A stretch of 22,486 nucleotides of DNA, taken from the NCBI GenBank assembly GCA_002323515.1, contig DCQQ01000039.1, forward strand, positions 578 to 23,063, given 5' to 3'. The DNA is from Balneolaceae bacterium UBA1514. Its GTDB lineage: Bacteria > Bacteroidota > Rhodothermia > Balneolales > Balneolaceae. Both the position numbers and the translations under genes were made by a program. Positions 7,883-15,776 of the stretch are shown here, one piece after another. Below the pieces are notes generated by a model that did no database searches, was not told the DNA's origin, and worked only from the letters and a program-made list of their open reading frames with translations. Numbering within the stretch: position 1 is the first letter of the stretch; each line of letters starts with the position of its first letter.

Positions 7883-8608
7883 TTAAAAATACTTAGCCAG
7901 TATAGTGATAAGAGCGGTTTCTGCACGCAACACACCACCATCGGTGAATTGGTCGCCTAAAAGAAATCGAGGGATGTTCTCACGTTCAAACCAACTCAGC
8001 TCATTTGTACTAAATCCACCCTCAGGGCCTATAAAAAACAGATTACACCCCTCTTTTAGTTTTTCTGGTTGTTTTGTGTGGAGTGAAGCTGATTCATGAG
8101 CAACCCAAAGGTTAAGATCAATCCCCTCACAGCGCTGATGAGCATCCTGTTTGATATGCTCGAGATTGTCTGCCAGTATAAGTTCCGGAAACCACGTTCG
8201 CTTCGATTGCTTAGAGGCACTCAGTATAATTTGATCTAATCGTGATTTTTTCCATCTAGCGCGCTCAGAATGATCTGCTTGATATATATAAAAATAGTCC
8301 ACCCCAAGTTCTACTGCTTTTTCCAGAGCCCATTCAATTCGATCTTTTTTATGTAAACTGCCCATAGCTACCCCACGCAGGACAGGCGATTTTGGAAAAC
8401 TTTCCGAATGCACAATAACAGCCTGTGCTTCTGTCTTTGTCAGGGAAACTAATTTCAACTCGTAACGATGACCACATCCATCAGTGGCTACACAATAGTC
8501 CCCCTCTCTGAGTCGAAGTACTTGGGTAGCATGAATACATTCAACACCCTGCAGCCTCACCGTATTGGATTCTATCTGAGATGGATGAACGTAGAAATAT
8601 ACGTTCAT
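7883..8608 (-). CDS. rsmE: 16S rRNA (uracil-1498-N3)-methyltransferase
   Basis: RsmE is a SPOUT-class enzyme that methylates U1498 of 16S rRNA on the assembled 30S subunit. The 241 residues show an N-terminal PUA-like part (HATQVLRLREGDYCVATDG), the segment EWALEKAVELGVDYFYIYQADHSE, GPEGGFS (194-200) and the C-terminal LRAETAL of the trefoil knot. Between LLG and VLRAETA the protein reads DQFTDGG, where the family normally has two residues (for example LGPRVLRTETT in E. coli). That is about five extra residues in the SAM-binding knot. The ATG overlaps the stop of the preceding dcd gene by four bases (ATGA at 8608-8605), implying translational coupling. It is the last gene of the ten-gene run and converges on crtY. 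Confidence 0.92.
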   Translation of the reverse strand: MNVYFYVHPSQIESNTVRLQGVECIHATQVLRLREGDYCVATDGCGHRYELKLVSLTKTEAQAVIVHSESFPKSPVLRGVAMGSLHKKDRIEWALEKAVELGVDYFYIYQADHSERARWKKSRLDQIILSASKQSKRTWFPELILADNLEHIKQDAHQRCEGIDLNLWVAHESASLHTKQPEKLKEGCNLFFIGPEGGFSTNELSWFERENIPRFLLGDQFTDGGVLRAETALITILAKYF

Positions 8609-9828
8609 GAGTCCTTAAAATGTTTTCCTAATTTTAAATCTTGTCCCTGATAATTACTCTTGATCTCACGGCCATACATGGTATCAGGTTGTTCTGAATT
8701 AGGTTCAAACTGCATACTAAAAAGGGTTTGACCATCTTCTATTAAGAATGGAACATCATGTGATCGAACTTCTAGTACCGCTCTAGCACCAGCATCTACT
8801 TCGGTACCACCAAAGCCACTATCAAAAAAACCTGCGTAATGTGTCCTCAACTCCCCTGATCCTGTGTCATAAGCCATCATTTCACATGCTAATTTAGCTG
8901 GCACTCGTATTCGTTCTTTAGAAGCAAATATGTAAAAACTTTCCGGTTCTAAGATCACCATAGAATCGGCACCTGCTAAAATAGGTTCCCAGAATTCACT
9001 TACAGTATAGTGACCGATTTTTTCAAAATCTATATAATTATTGTGTTTTTTCGCTTTATATCCAATTATCTTTCCTTCTTTGCCCTTCAGATGAACACTC
9101 ATGAACAAACCTTTATTCACTTTCAAAGTTTCTATAGGCATGGGCGAACCAGTGTCATCGAAAAGAATAGGCTCTTGATCATGGATTCGTAACAAATCCT
9201 GATCCGAAAGCACTTCAAAGCCATGTCTGATGCGAAGTTGATTTAATCGCTGTCCCGTTTTAACCTTGATGGGGAACGATTTCGGAACTACCTCCACATA
9301 CAACGGTCCTTGGTAACCAGGAGTAATCTCTTCAAACCGATGCGAGTAGTCCGTTATCACCCTAGTGAACACATCTAATCTGCCCGTGCTACTCTTCGGG
9401 TTTGCCTTAGCACTTAAGTTTTCTTGTGCAAATAGCCGAATGGGATCCCCATTTTCTAAACCATCAGCTGAAAGCTTTGGCCTATTACTAGGTGCATAAT
9501 GACTCTTGGGTAGGTTTAATCGCTCCAGTAACGGGATAATATAAACTGCGTTCTCTTCAAGTACGGCCCCATCTCTAAGTGAAAACTGGTACTGCTCTAA
9601 GCGTTCTAATTTTTGTTTAACGGTTTCATTTTCAGGTAAAAAACTACTGCGAACGCGATAGGCTACCTCGCCCAAACGTAAATCAATCGAGTTCGGTTGA
9701 TACTGATCGTCTAGAATGGGGTATGCGTCGTCACTATCAATTACTCCTGAATCACTTAATAATTTAAGTTTTTGAATGGGAAGTACGCCTTTGGTTCTGA
9801 GATGTAGTTCTTGAGTTTTTATGGGCAT
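8605..9828 (-). CDS. dcd: dCTP deaminase, long two-domain form
   Basis: The protein is predicted to deaminate dCTP to dUTP, feeding thymidylate synthesis. Its 407 residues are about twice the classical E. coli-type Dcd (about 190) and match the long class with Dcd-like N- and C-terminal domains. The first half contains QPNSIDLRLGEVAYRV (44-59), KSSTGRLDVFTRVI (145-158) and ITPGYQGPLYVEVVP (168-182). The second half repeats the pattern with HYAGFFDSGFGG (330-341) and ARAVLEVRSHDVPFLIEDG (348-366). Both resemble the 'PGWxGxxTLE' strand carrying the catalytic glutamate in Dcd/dUTPase folds, with E179 and E353 in corresponding places. Which half is catalytic cannot be read with certainty. It sits 33 bases after the EVE gene and overlaps rsmE by four bases. 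Confidence 0.87.
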   Translation of the reverse strand: MPIKTQELHLRTKGVLPIQKLKLLSDSGVIDSDDAYPILDDQYQPNSIDLRLGEVAYRVRSSFLPENETVKQKLERLEQYQFSLRDGAVLEENAVYIIPLLERLNLPKSHYAPSNRPKLSADGLENGDPIRLFAQENLSAKANPKSSTGRLDVFTRVITDYSHRFEEITPGYQGPLYVEVVPKSFPIKVKTGQRLNQLRIRHGFEVLSDQDLLRIHDQEPILFDDTGSPMPIETLKVNKGLFMSVHLKGKEGKIIGYKAKKHNNYIDFEKIGHYTVSEFWEPILAGADSMVILEPESFYIFASKERIRVPAKLACEMMAYDTGSGELRTHYAGFFDSGFGGTEVDAGARAVLEVRSHDVPFLIEDGQTLFSMQFEPNSEQPDTMYGREIKSNYQGQDLKLGKHFKDS

Positions 9829-9861
9829 GCTGTTTGATTTATAATCAGCCTAAAATAACCA

Positions 9862-10329
9862 CTAAGATCCGTTCTTCAAAGTCACTATCGTATCCCACTC
9901 TTCCTTACTTACCTGGGTGATGGAGTACCTACCTAGTCGAAACAGTTCCATTGAAGCTAAGCTTTCTTTTTCCTTTAATTGATCACGAGTTATGGGGTGC
10001 GTGAATTTCTCTACAAATTCCATATCTACATTTATCCAACGCGGTTCCGCTTCGGAACTTTTTTCATCAAAATACTTCGATTTAGGGTCGAATTGTAAGG
10101 CGTCCGGGTAGGCCTTAGTAACCACTTTCATAATTCCTACAATAGCTGGTGGTTTTTGATTTGAATGATAAAAGAAACATAAATCTCCGATATTCATCCC
10201 ATCTCGCATGTAATTTCGAGCCCCATAATTTCGAACACCATCCCATGGTGTTATCTTATCAGCATCTAATTCCTCAATACTATAATTGTCGGGTTCTGAT
10301 TTACACAACCAATACTTTCGTCCAGACAT
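9862..10329 (-). CDS. EVE domain-containing protein (thymocyte nuclear protein 1-like)
   Basis: This small cytoplasmic protein of 155 residues consists of a single EVE domain (PF01878, PUA-like fold). Diagnostic segments are KYWLCKSEPDNYSIEEL (5-21), WDGVRNYGARNYMRD (29-43), GDLCFFYHSN, PPAIVGIMKVV and AYPDALQFDP. The last part, SMELFRLGRYSITQV, also fits. EVE domains bind modified bases in nucleic acid and are proposed readers of modified cytosine or tRNA bases. The true ligand of these housekeeping-type homologues is unknown. The gene lies 11 bases after rmlB and 33 bases before dcd in the same direction, so it is probably co-transcribed. The start at 10329 gives the standard N terminus of the family. 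Confidence 0.92.
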   Translation of the reverse strand: MSGRKYWLCKSEPDNYSIEELDADKITPWDGVRNYGARNYMRDGMNIGDLCFFYHSNQKPPAIVGIMKVVTKAYPDALQFDPKSKYFDEKSSEAEPRWINVDMEFVEKFTHPITRDQLKEKESLASMELFRLGRYSITQVSKEEWDTIVTLKNGS

Positions 10330-10340
10330 AGTTAATAATT

Positions 10341-11366
10341 TTACGAGTTTTCGGTAATTTTTAAAATGGACTTGTACTTGTTAATATACCATAATACTGT
10401 CTCCTCTAACATTCCATCGAAATCAGGATTAGGTTCCCAGCCCAGTTCATCTTTAATTTTCGATGCATCAATTGCATAACGAAAATCGTGACCTAGACGG
10501 TCGGTAACAAAAGAGATTAAATTTTTATAATCACTCTCAGGCCCTTTGTCAATGTGTTTATTTAAGATCTCACAAATCTTGTGAACCAAATCGATATTCT
10601 TCCATTCATTATTTCCCCCAATATTGTAGGTCTGACCCGCTCTCCCAGTCAGAAATACTTCCTCTATAGCACTACAATGATCCTTGACAAATAACCAATC
10701 CCGGATATTTTCACCTTTTCCATAGATAGGAATCTCTTTGAGCTGCATCGCACTTCGAATAACTGTCGGTATTAATTTTTCATCGTGTTGATGCGGCCCA
10801 TAATTGTTAGAACAATTTGTGGTTACTACATTCATCCCGTAGGTTTGAAAATACGAACGAACAATAAAATCACTAGCTGCCTTAGAGGCGGAATAAGGAG
10901 AATTAGGAGCGTAAGGAGTCTGCTCAGTAAAATAGCCATCCTCTTCTAGTTCTCCATACACTTCATCAGTTGATACATGCAAAAATCGAGGGTCGGCAAA
11001 CTCTTCAGGTTCTTGCATCCAAAGCTGTCTACACTCTTCTAGAATATTAAAGGTCCCTACCACATTTGACTGAATGAATGGTTCCGGACCATGAATCGAA
11101 TTGTCTACATGCGATTCAGCGGCTAAATGTATAACAGCATTTGGACGATAGCTCTTTACTGCTTCTTGTACAGCAAGGCGATCTATGAGGTCAATCTTTT
11201 TGAAATGATAACCCTCAGAATGCTTGATCGGATTCAAGTAATTACGATCCGAGGCATAGGTGAGTTTATCTATATTATATATGTTCCACTCAGGATATTT
11301 TTCAAAAATATGGAGAATTAAATTAGAGCCAATAAATCCAGCTCCACCCGTTATTATTAATTTCAT
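10341..11366 (-). CDS. rmlB: dTDP-glucose 4,6-dehydratase
   Basis: This is the second step of dTDP-L-rhamnose synthesis: NAD+-dependent conversion of dTDP-glucose to dTDP-4-keto-6-deoxyglucose. The 341-residue extended short-chain dehydrogenase has the Rossmann motif GGAGFIGSN (7-15) and HLAAESHVDNSI (80-91). It also has the catalytic STDEVYGEL (Thr-Asp-Glu triad of the dehydratases) and YSASKAASD (YxxxK). NNYGPHQHDEKLIPTVI and RDWLFVKDH are typical of RmlB rather than other sugar-nucleotide epimerases. The start codon overlaps the stop of rmlC by four bases. It is the last of the four rml genes, whose order here is A-D-C-B. Confidence 0.95.
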   Translation of the reverse strand: MKLIITGGAGFIGSNLILHIFEKYPEWNIYNIDKLTYASDRNYLNPIKHSEGYHFKKIDLIDRLAVQEAVKSYRPNAVIHLAAESHVDNSIHGPEPFIQSNVVGTFNILEECRQLWMQEPEEFADPRFLHVSTDEVYGELEEDGYFTEQTPYAPNSPYSASKAASDFIVRSYFQTYGMNVVTTNCSNNYGPHQHDEKLIPTVIRSAMQLKEIPIYGKGENIRDWLFVKDHCSAIEEVFLTGRAGQTYNIGGNNEWKNIDLVHKICEILNKHIDKGPESDYKNLISFVTDRLGHDFRYAIDASKIKDELGWEPNPDFDGMLEETVLWYINKYKSILKITENS

Positions 11367-11911
11367 AAAAATATGTCTTCTTCTTTAAGTGATGAAAAAA
11401 GCGGTAGACATCGGTCTTTTTCAGACAAAATCGGTTTGCTTATCTCCCAGTCAATGTGGATTAGAGGATCGTCCCAGCGGATACCACGCTCGGATTCTTT
11501 ATCATAATATCGGGTGCACTTATAATGGACAATCGCTTGATCTGACAATACAGAAAATCCATGTGCAAATCCCTCAGGAATATACAACTGTTTGTGATTC
11601 TTTTCGGATAAAACTACCGAGTAATACTGTCCAAAAGTGGAGGAGTTTTTTCGTAAATCAACGGCTACATCTAAAATTTGACCGCTAATACACTGTACAA
11701 GTTTAGCTTGAGGGCGTTCCTTTTGATAGTGTAGCCCTCTGATCGTACCCTGATAAGATCTAGAAATATTATCTTGGACAAACTCATCAATCAGTATTAA
11801 ATCAGCTGCCCATGTACCTCGAAAGGTTTCTTTAAAATAACCGCGATCATCTGAAAAAGCTTTTAATTCTAGAAGCTTAACACCCGGTAATGAAGTTTCA
11901 TGAATTTGCAT
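11363..11911 (-). CDS. rmlC: dTDP-4-dehydrorhamnose 3,5-epimerase
   Basis: This cupin-fold epimerase of 182 residues is the standard RmlC length. It converts dTDP-4-keto-6-deoxyglucose to dTDP-4-keto-L-rhamnose. FSDDRGYFKETF (19-30), QDNISRSYQGTIRGLHYQ with the catalytic H61, the Q-AKLVQCISGQILDVAVDLR strands, YIPEGFAHGF and YKCTRYYDKESERGIRWDDP are all the conserved RmlC landmarks. The last two carry the catalytic Tyr region and the D-P signature. It lies 11 bases after rmlD and overlaps the rmlB start by four bases. Confidence 0.95.
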   Translation of the reverse strand: MQIHETSLPGVKLLELKAFSDDRGYFKETFRGTWAADLILIDEFVQDNISRSYQGTIRGLHYQKERPQAKLVQCISGQILDVAVDLRKNSSTFGQYYSVVLSEKNHKQLYIPEGFAHGFSVLSDQAIVHYKCTRYYDKESERGIRWDDPLIHIDWEISKPILSEKDRCLPLFSSLKEEDIFL

Positions 11912-11922
11912 ATATCTTCTTA

Positions 11923-12789
11923 TTACTCATGATTTAAAGCAGATAGTAAGGTTTTACAACCAATTTCCCAAGAGTGGATCGGCATCCCCAAATCGTTCAG
12001 CCTCTTAGTGGCAAGTTTAGAAAAATGAGGACGTTTGGCCACTGTTGGAAACGCAGAACTATCAACTGCCTCGATCGGAATGTCAACCTGGGCATCCTCC
12101 ATAATTCTCTTAGCAAAATCATACCAACTAATACATCCATCACTTCCCAAGTGAAATAAACCAGATTGCTTATGATGAATTAAGAACAGACTTTGCTCCA
12201 CCACATCTGGCACAAAACTAGGCACTCCAAACTGATCATTAACCACCTTCAGTTGCCCCATTGTCTTAGCTCTATTGATAATAGCCTTAACAAAATTATT
12301 TCCATCCAATCCACATAACCATGAAACACGAAGTACTAAGGCTGTAGGCAATGCCTTAAATACAGCCTGCTCGCCTTCGAATTTAGTGGCCCCATATCTG
12401 TTGATAGGGTCTGCTGGTGCATCTTCCGGATACCCTTCTTCAAACATCTCCCTATCTGTGAGCTTCCCCGAGAAAACGTAATCCGTGGAGTAATGCACCA
12501 TTTGAATCCCTCTCGCAGCACAAGCTTCGGCCAACAATTTAGGACCTAACACGTTCCCAAGATAAGCTTCCTCGGTCTGTATTTCTGCTTTATCGACTTC
12601 TGTGTAGGCAGCCGTATTGACACATACATCGGGTTCATGCATATCAAATGCCTTAGCAATACTCTGGGCATCACATATATCTAGCCCTCCTCTGTCAAGG
12701 GCTACAAAATCATCACTAGAACGTCCTTTTAGACTCCTTTGCCACCCATTACCAAGTTGTCCACCAGAACCCGCTACCAAAAACTTCAT
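11923..12789 (-). CDS. rmlD: dTDP-4-dehydrorhamnose reductase
   Basis: This is the last step of dTDP-L-rhamnose formation, NAD(P)H reduction of the 4-keto group. The 288-residue short-chain dehydrogenase begins MKFLVAGSGGQLGNGW. The GxxGQLG form of the cofactor motif is typical of RmlD. It continues with CVNTAAYTEVDKAE, HYSTDYVFSGK, and RYGATKFEGEQAV with the YxxxK pair. LRVSWLCG and FGVPSFVPDVV are further family segments. The ATG shares one base with the rmlA stop codon (TAATG arrangement at 12791-12787), consistent with coupled translation. It follows rmlA and precedes rmlC in the same run. Confidence 0.95.
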   Translation of the reverse strand: MKFLVAGSGGQLGNGWQRSLKGRSSDDFVALDRGGLDICDAQSIAKAFDMHEPDVCVNTAAYTEVDKAEIQTEEAYLGNVLGPKLLAEACAARGIQMVHYSTDYVFSGKLTDREMFEEGYPEDAPADPINRYGATKFEGEQAVFKALPTALVLRVSWLCGLDGNNFVKAIINRAKTMGQLKVVNDQFGVPSFVPDVVEQSLFLIHHKQSGLFHLGSDGCISWYDFAKRIMEDAQVDIPIEAVDSSAFPTVAKRPHFSKLATKRLNDLGMPIHSWEIGCKTLLSALNHE

Positions 12790-13493
12790 TATTCCATCGT
12801 TAATTTATTAGCTAACCGATAGGATTCTGGAGTACCGGCGTCCGTCCACCAACCTTCCAATAACGCACTACTCATCTGGTTTTGACGGATATAATAGTTA
12901 TTTACATCGGTTATTTCTAACTCTCCTCTCTTCGATGGCTTTAAATCTCGAATGGCTGAAAACACTTTAGAATCATAAAAATAGATACCCGTAACTGCAA
13001 AGGATGTAGGTGGATTTTCTGGTTTTTCTTGGATTTCTGTGACCTTATCACCATCAAGTAAGGCGACACCATATCGTTGTGGATCGGGTACCTGTTTCAA
13101 CAAAATCATAGCGCCGTTACCTGTATATGTGCGAGCACTTGTAGTGAGATCGTCTTCAAAAATATTATCACCCAGAATGACAACAATAGGATCCTGTCCG
13201 GCAAAGTTCTCGGCTAATCCCAAAGCCTGTGCAATTCCTCCTGCTTGATCCTGAACCTTATAGGTGAACCGGCAATTATACTCGGCACCAGATCCCAATA
13301 AATTCACCACATCACCCATATGTTCGGTGCCAGTGACAATCAAAATATCCTGTATACCAAGGCCGGTGAGTTTTTCAATTGGATGAAAGATCATCGGTTT
13401 ATTGCCAACTGGTAACAGATGCTTGTTAGTGACCTTGGTTAAAGGATATAAACGAGATCCCGTCCCACCTGCAAGTATAACACCTTTAAGCAT
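12789..13493 (-). CDS. rmlA: Glucose-1-phosphate thymidylyltransferase, short class
   Basis: The enzyme makes dTDP-glucose from dTTP and glucose-1-phosphate, the entry step of rhamnose synthesis. The nucleotidyltransferase signature GGTGSRLYPLTKVTNKHLLP starts at residue 9. VILGDNIFEDDL, TEIQEKPENPP and RGELEITDVNNYY also fit. At 234 residues it lacks the roughly 50-residue C-terminal part of E. coli-type RmlA (about 290), which helps form the tetramer and allosteric site. Short versions of this kind are known in archaea and some bacteria. YKVQDQAGGIAQALGLAE is typical of thymidylyl- rather than uridylyltransferases. It begins only 6 bases after the pdhC stop. Confidence 0.92.
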   Translation of the reverse strand: MLKGVILAGGTGSRLYPLTKVTNKHLLPVGNKPMIFHPIEKLTGLGIQDILIVTGTEHMGDVVNLLGSGAEYNCRFTYKVQDQAGGIAQALGLAENFAGQDPIVVILGDNIFEDDLTTSARTYTGNGAMILLKQVPDPQRYGVALLDGDKVTEIQEKPENPPTSFAVTGIYFYDSKVFSAIRDLKPSKRGELEITDVNNYYIRQNQMSSALLEGWWTDAGTPESYRLANKLTME

Positions 13494-13499
13494 AATAAT

Positions 13500-14762
13500 T
13501 TAGAGTAACATCGATAGTGGATTTTCAATAAGTGAACGAAGTGTATTCAAGAATTCAGCAGCTTTAGCCCCATCTACGATACGGTGATCACTAGATAAGG
13601 TAACCTTCATTCGCTTACCTGGCACAACCGCACCATTTTCCACAACAGGAACGTCTCGGATAGCACCTACAGCAAGAATACATGCATTTGGAGGATTAAT
13701 GATCGCGGTGAATTCTTCTATTCCAAACATACCTAAGTTACTGATAGTAAATGTACTTCCCTCCATTTGCTCTGGAGCTAACTTTCGGTCTCTTGCCAAG
13801 CCTGCCAATTCACGGGTTTCTGAGGAAATCTGAACGAGTCCTTTTTGATCTACATGTCTAAGTACCGGTGTCATTAGACCTTCATCAATAGCAACTGCTA
13901 TTGCAATGTGTACATCACCATGCTCAATTATCATATCCCCCATCCAAGAACTATTTATGGCTTGGTGTCTTGAAAGAGCCACTGCTGAGGCCTTTAAAAC
14001 GATATCATTAAAGCTGATTTTAATGTCCAACTTATCCTTGAGCTGCGTTCTTGCTTCAATAGCAGCTTTCATATCAATATCTATGGTCTCATAAAAATGC
14101 GGATTGGTAAATTTACTTTCTGAGAGTCGTTTCGCAATGACTTTACGCATTTGGGAGACTTTGACCTCTTGTGAGGCTAAAGAAGAGAAACTCTTAGCTG
14201 TTGATGAAGCCATTGGCGCAGGAGCTCCAGGTCGGGTAAGTGTACTTGAAGTTGCGCTTTGTGCCGTTTCTACATCCTTTTTAACGATTCTTCCCTCAGG
14301 GCCAGAACCAGCAATGCTGTTTAAATCTACTCCTTTATCTGCAGCAATTTTTTTTGCTAGTGGGCTTGCTTTAATTCGGCCGTCCCCCACTGATGGAGCT
14401 AAAACGGCAGTTGGAGCAGCCACTGCTTCTTCGGTTTTCGTGACTTTATCATCTTCAGTCACAGGAGCAGAGTCAGTCGTTTCTGAATTAGAATTATTAT
14501 CTAACAAAGATGAAATATCTTCGCCCGCTTCACCAATGATAGCAATAAGTCCACCCAACGGTACCGCATCCCCTTCACCTGGTACAATCTTCAAAATAGT
14601 ACCCGCATCGAATACTTCCACGTCCATAGTTGCCTTATCAGTTTCTACTTCGGCGATGATATCCCCAGCTGATACCGAATCACCTTCATTAACATTCCAT
14701 GTAGCGATTACCCCTTCTTCCATAGTATCGCTGAGTTTGGGCATTTCAATCTTAATGGCCAT
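13500..14762 (-). CDS. pdhC: Pyruvate dehydrogenase E2, dihydrolipoamide acetyltransferase
   Basis: This 420-residue core subunit of the pyruvate dehydrogenase complex transfers the acetyl group from lipoyl to CoA. A single N-terminal lipoyl domain (about 1-78) carries K43 in ETDKATMDVE. A flexible Ala/Ser/Thr/Glu linker follows. The E1/E3-binding domain spans 129-165 (KASPLAKKIAADKGV, GSGPEGRIVKKDV). After a second Pro/Ala/Ser linker the acyltransferase domain runs to the end, with the catalytic motif DHRIVDG (392-398; H393). The single lipoyl domain and domain order match mitochondrial-type E2 subunits. It lies 25 bases after pdhB and 6 bases before rmlA. E3 (lpd) is not in the window. Branched-chain 2-oxoacid E2 is less likely given the E1 partners. 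Confidence 0.94.
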   Translation of the reverse strand: MAIKIEMPKLSDTMEEGVIATWNVNEGDSVSAGDIIAEVETDKATMDVEVFDAGTILKIVPGEGDAVPLGGLIAIIGEAGEDISSLLDNNSNSETTDSAPVTEDDKVTKTEEAVAAPTAVLAPSVGDGRIKASPLAKKIAADKGVDLNSIAGSGPEGRIVKKDVETAQSATSSTLTRPGAPAPMASSTAKSFSSLASQEVKVSQMRKVIAKRLSESKFTNPHFYETIDIDMKAAIEARTQLKDKLDIKISFNDIVLKASAVALSRHQAINSSWMGDMIIEHGDVHIAIAVAIDEGLMTPVLRHVDQKGLVQISSETRELAGLARDRKLAPEQMEGSTFTISNLGMFGIEEFTAIINPPNACILAVGAIRDVPVVENGAVVPGKRMKVTLSSDHRIVDGAKAAEFLNTLRSLIENPLSMLL

Positions 14763-14787
14763 AGCTTAATTTTTTGCAGTGTTTATA

Positions 14788-15765
14788 TTAGTAGCTTACC
14801 TGTTTAACGGCGTTAATAATTTGTTTTGGACTTGGCAACCAAGCATCGAATAATGGTTTCGAAAATGGAGCGTTTACATCTGGTAAACAAACTCGCAGTA
14901 CCGGTGCATCCAAATAATCAAATGCTTCTCGTTGAATTAAGAATCCAATTTCAGCGGCAAATCCAGCAAATGGATGTGCTTCATCAATGACAATACATCG
15001 ATTCGTTTTTTTAACTGATTGCAGTATTAACTCTAAATCTAGAGGTTTAACCGTTCTTGGGTCTATGATTTCACATTCAATTCCATCTTTAGCTAATTCA
15101 TTTGCAGCTTGAACCGCTAAGTGATACATCTTACCGTGTGCAACGAGAGTAACATCTGAACCTTCTCGTTTAATCTTTCCTTTTCCAATAGGGATGATGA
15201 AATCCACTTCATCAGAAACCTCGCCCTTTAATCCATACATTTGCTCAGATTCCATAAAGAGAACTGGATTTTCGTCTCTAATGGCTGATTTCATAAGTCC
15301 TTTTGCGTCATTAGGCTCTGAAACATAGATAACTTTTAGTCCAGGGAATTGGGCATACATAGAATCATAGGCTACTGAGTGAGTCGCTCCTAATTGTCCA
15401 GCCGAAGCATTTGGGCCCCGAAAAACAATAGGGCAATCGGCTTGGCCACCCGTCATATATTTCACCTTAGTTGCGTGGTTGATTATCTGATCTGCAGCAA
15501 GTACCGCAAAGTTAAAGGTCATAAATTCAACGATTGGTCTAAGACCATTCATAGCGGCTCCAACTCCAAGTCCAGCAAAACCCAATTCCGAAATAGGGGT
15601 ATCAATGACTCGTCGATACCCGTATTTATCCAACAGGCCTTCCGTTACTTTATATGCTCCATTATATTCAGCTACTTCTTCACCCATTACAAAGACTCGC
15701 TCATCACGAGCCATTTCTTCGTCTATTGCGTGCTTGAGTGCTTCTCTAAATTGTAAAACTGCCAT
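14788..15765 (-). CDS. pdhB: Pyruvate dehydrogenase E1 component, beta subunit
   Basis: The 325-residue protein is the beta half of the thiamine-diphosphate-dependent E1, which decarboxylates pyruvate and acetylates the lipoyl group of E2. It opens with LQFREALKHAIDEEM, followed by VFVMGEEVAEYNGAYKVTEGL and DTPISELGFAGLGVGAA. The glutamate of the latter is the ThDP-activating residue of this family. TGGQADCPIVFRGPN and QLGATHSVAYDSMYAQFPGL follow. The C-terminal half (CIVIDEAHPFAGFAAEI) is the transketolase C-domain. These strings are close to the alpha-proteobacterial/mitochondrial pyruvate E1 beta rather than branched-chain E1 beta. It lies 11 bases after pdhA. Confidence 0.94.
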   Translation of the reverse strand: MAVLQFREALKHAIDEEMARDERVFVMGEEVAEYNGAYKVTEGLLDKYGYRRVIDTPISELGFAGLGVGAAMNGLRPIVEFMTFNFAVLAADQIINHATKVKYMTGGQADCPIVFRGPNASAGQLGATHSVAYDSMYAQFPGLKVIYVSEPNDAKGLMKSAIRDENPVLFMESEQMYGLKGEVSDEVDFIIPIGKGKIKREGSDVTLVAHGKMYHLAVQAANELAKDGIECEIIDPRTVKPLDLELILQSVKKTNRCIVIDEAHPFAGFAAEIGFLIQREAFDYLDAPVLRVCLPDVNAPFSKPLFDAWLPSPKQIINAVKQVSY

Positions 15766-15776
15766 CGTAATAAATT

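Noticed and set aside
14104..14769. Long plus-strand open frame (221 codons) opposite pdhC
   Set aside because: It is the antisense shadow of the lipoyl and linker regions of pdhC, with Ala/Ser-rich low-complexity sequence and no recognisable domain.
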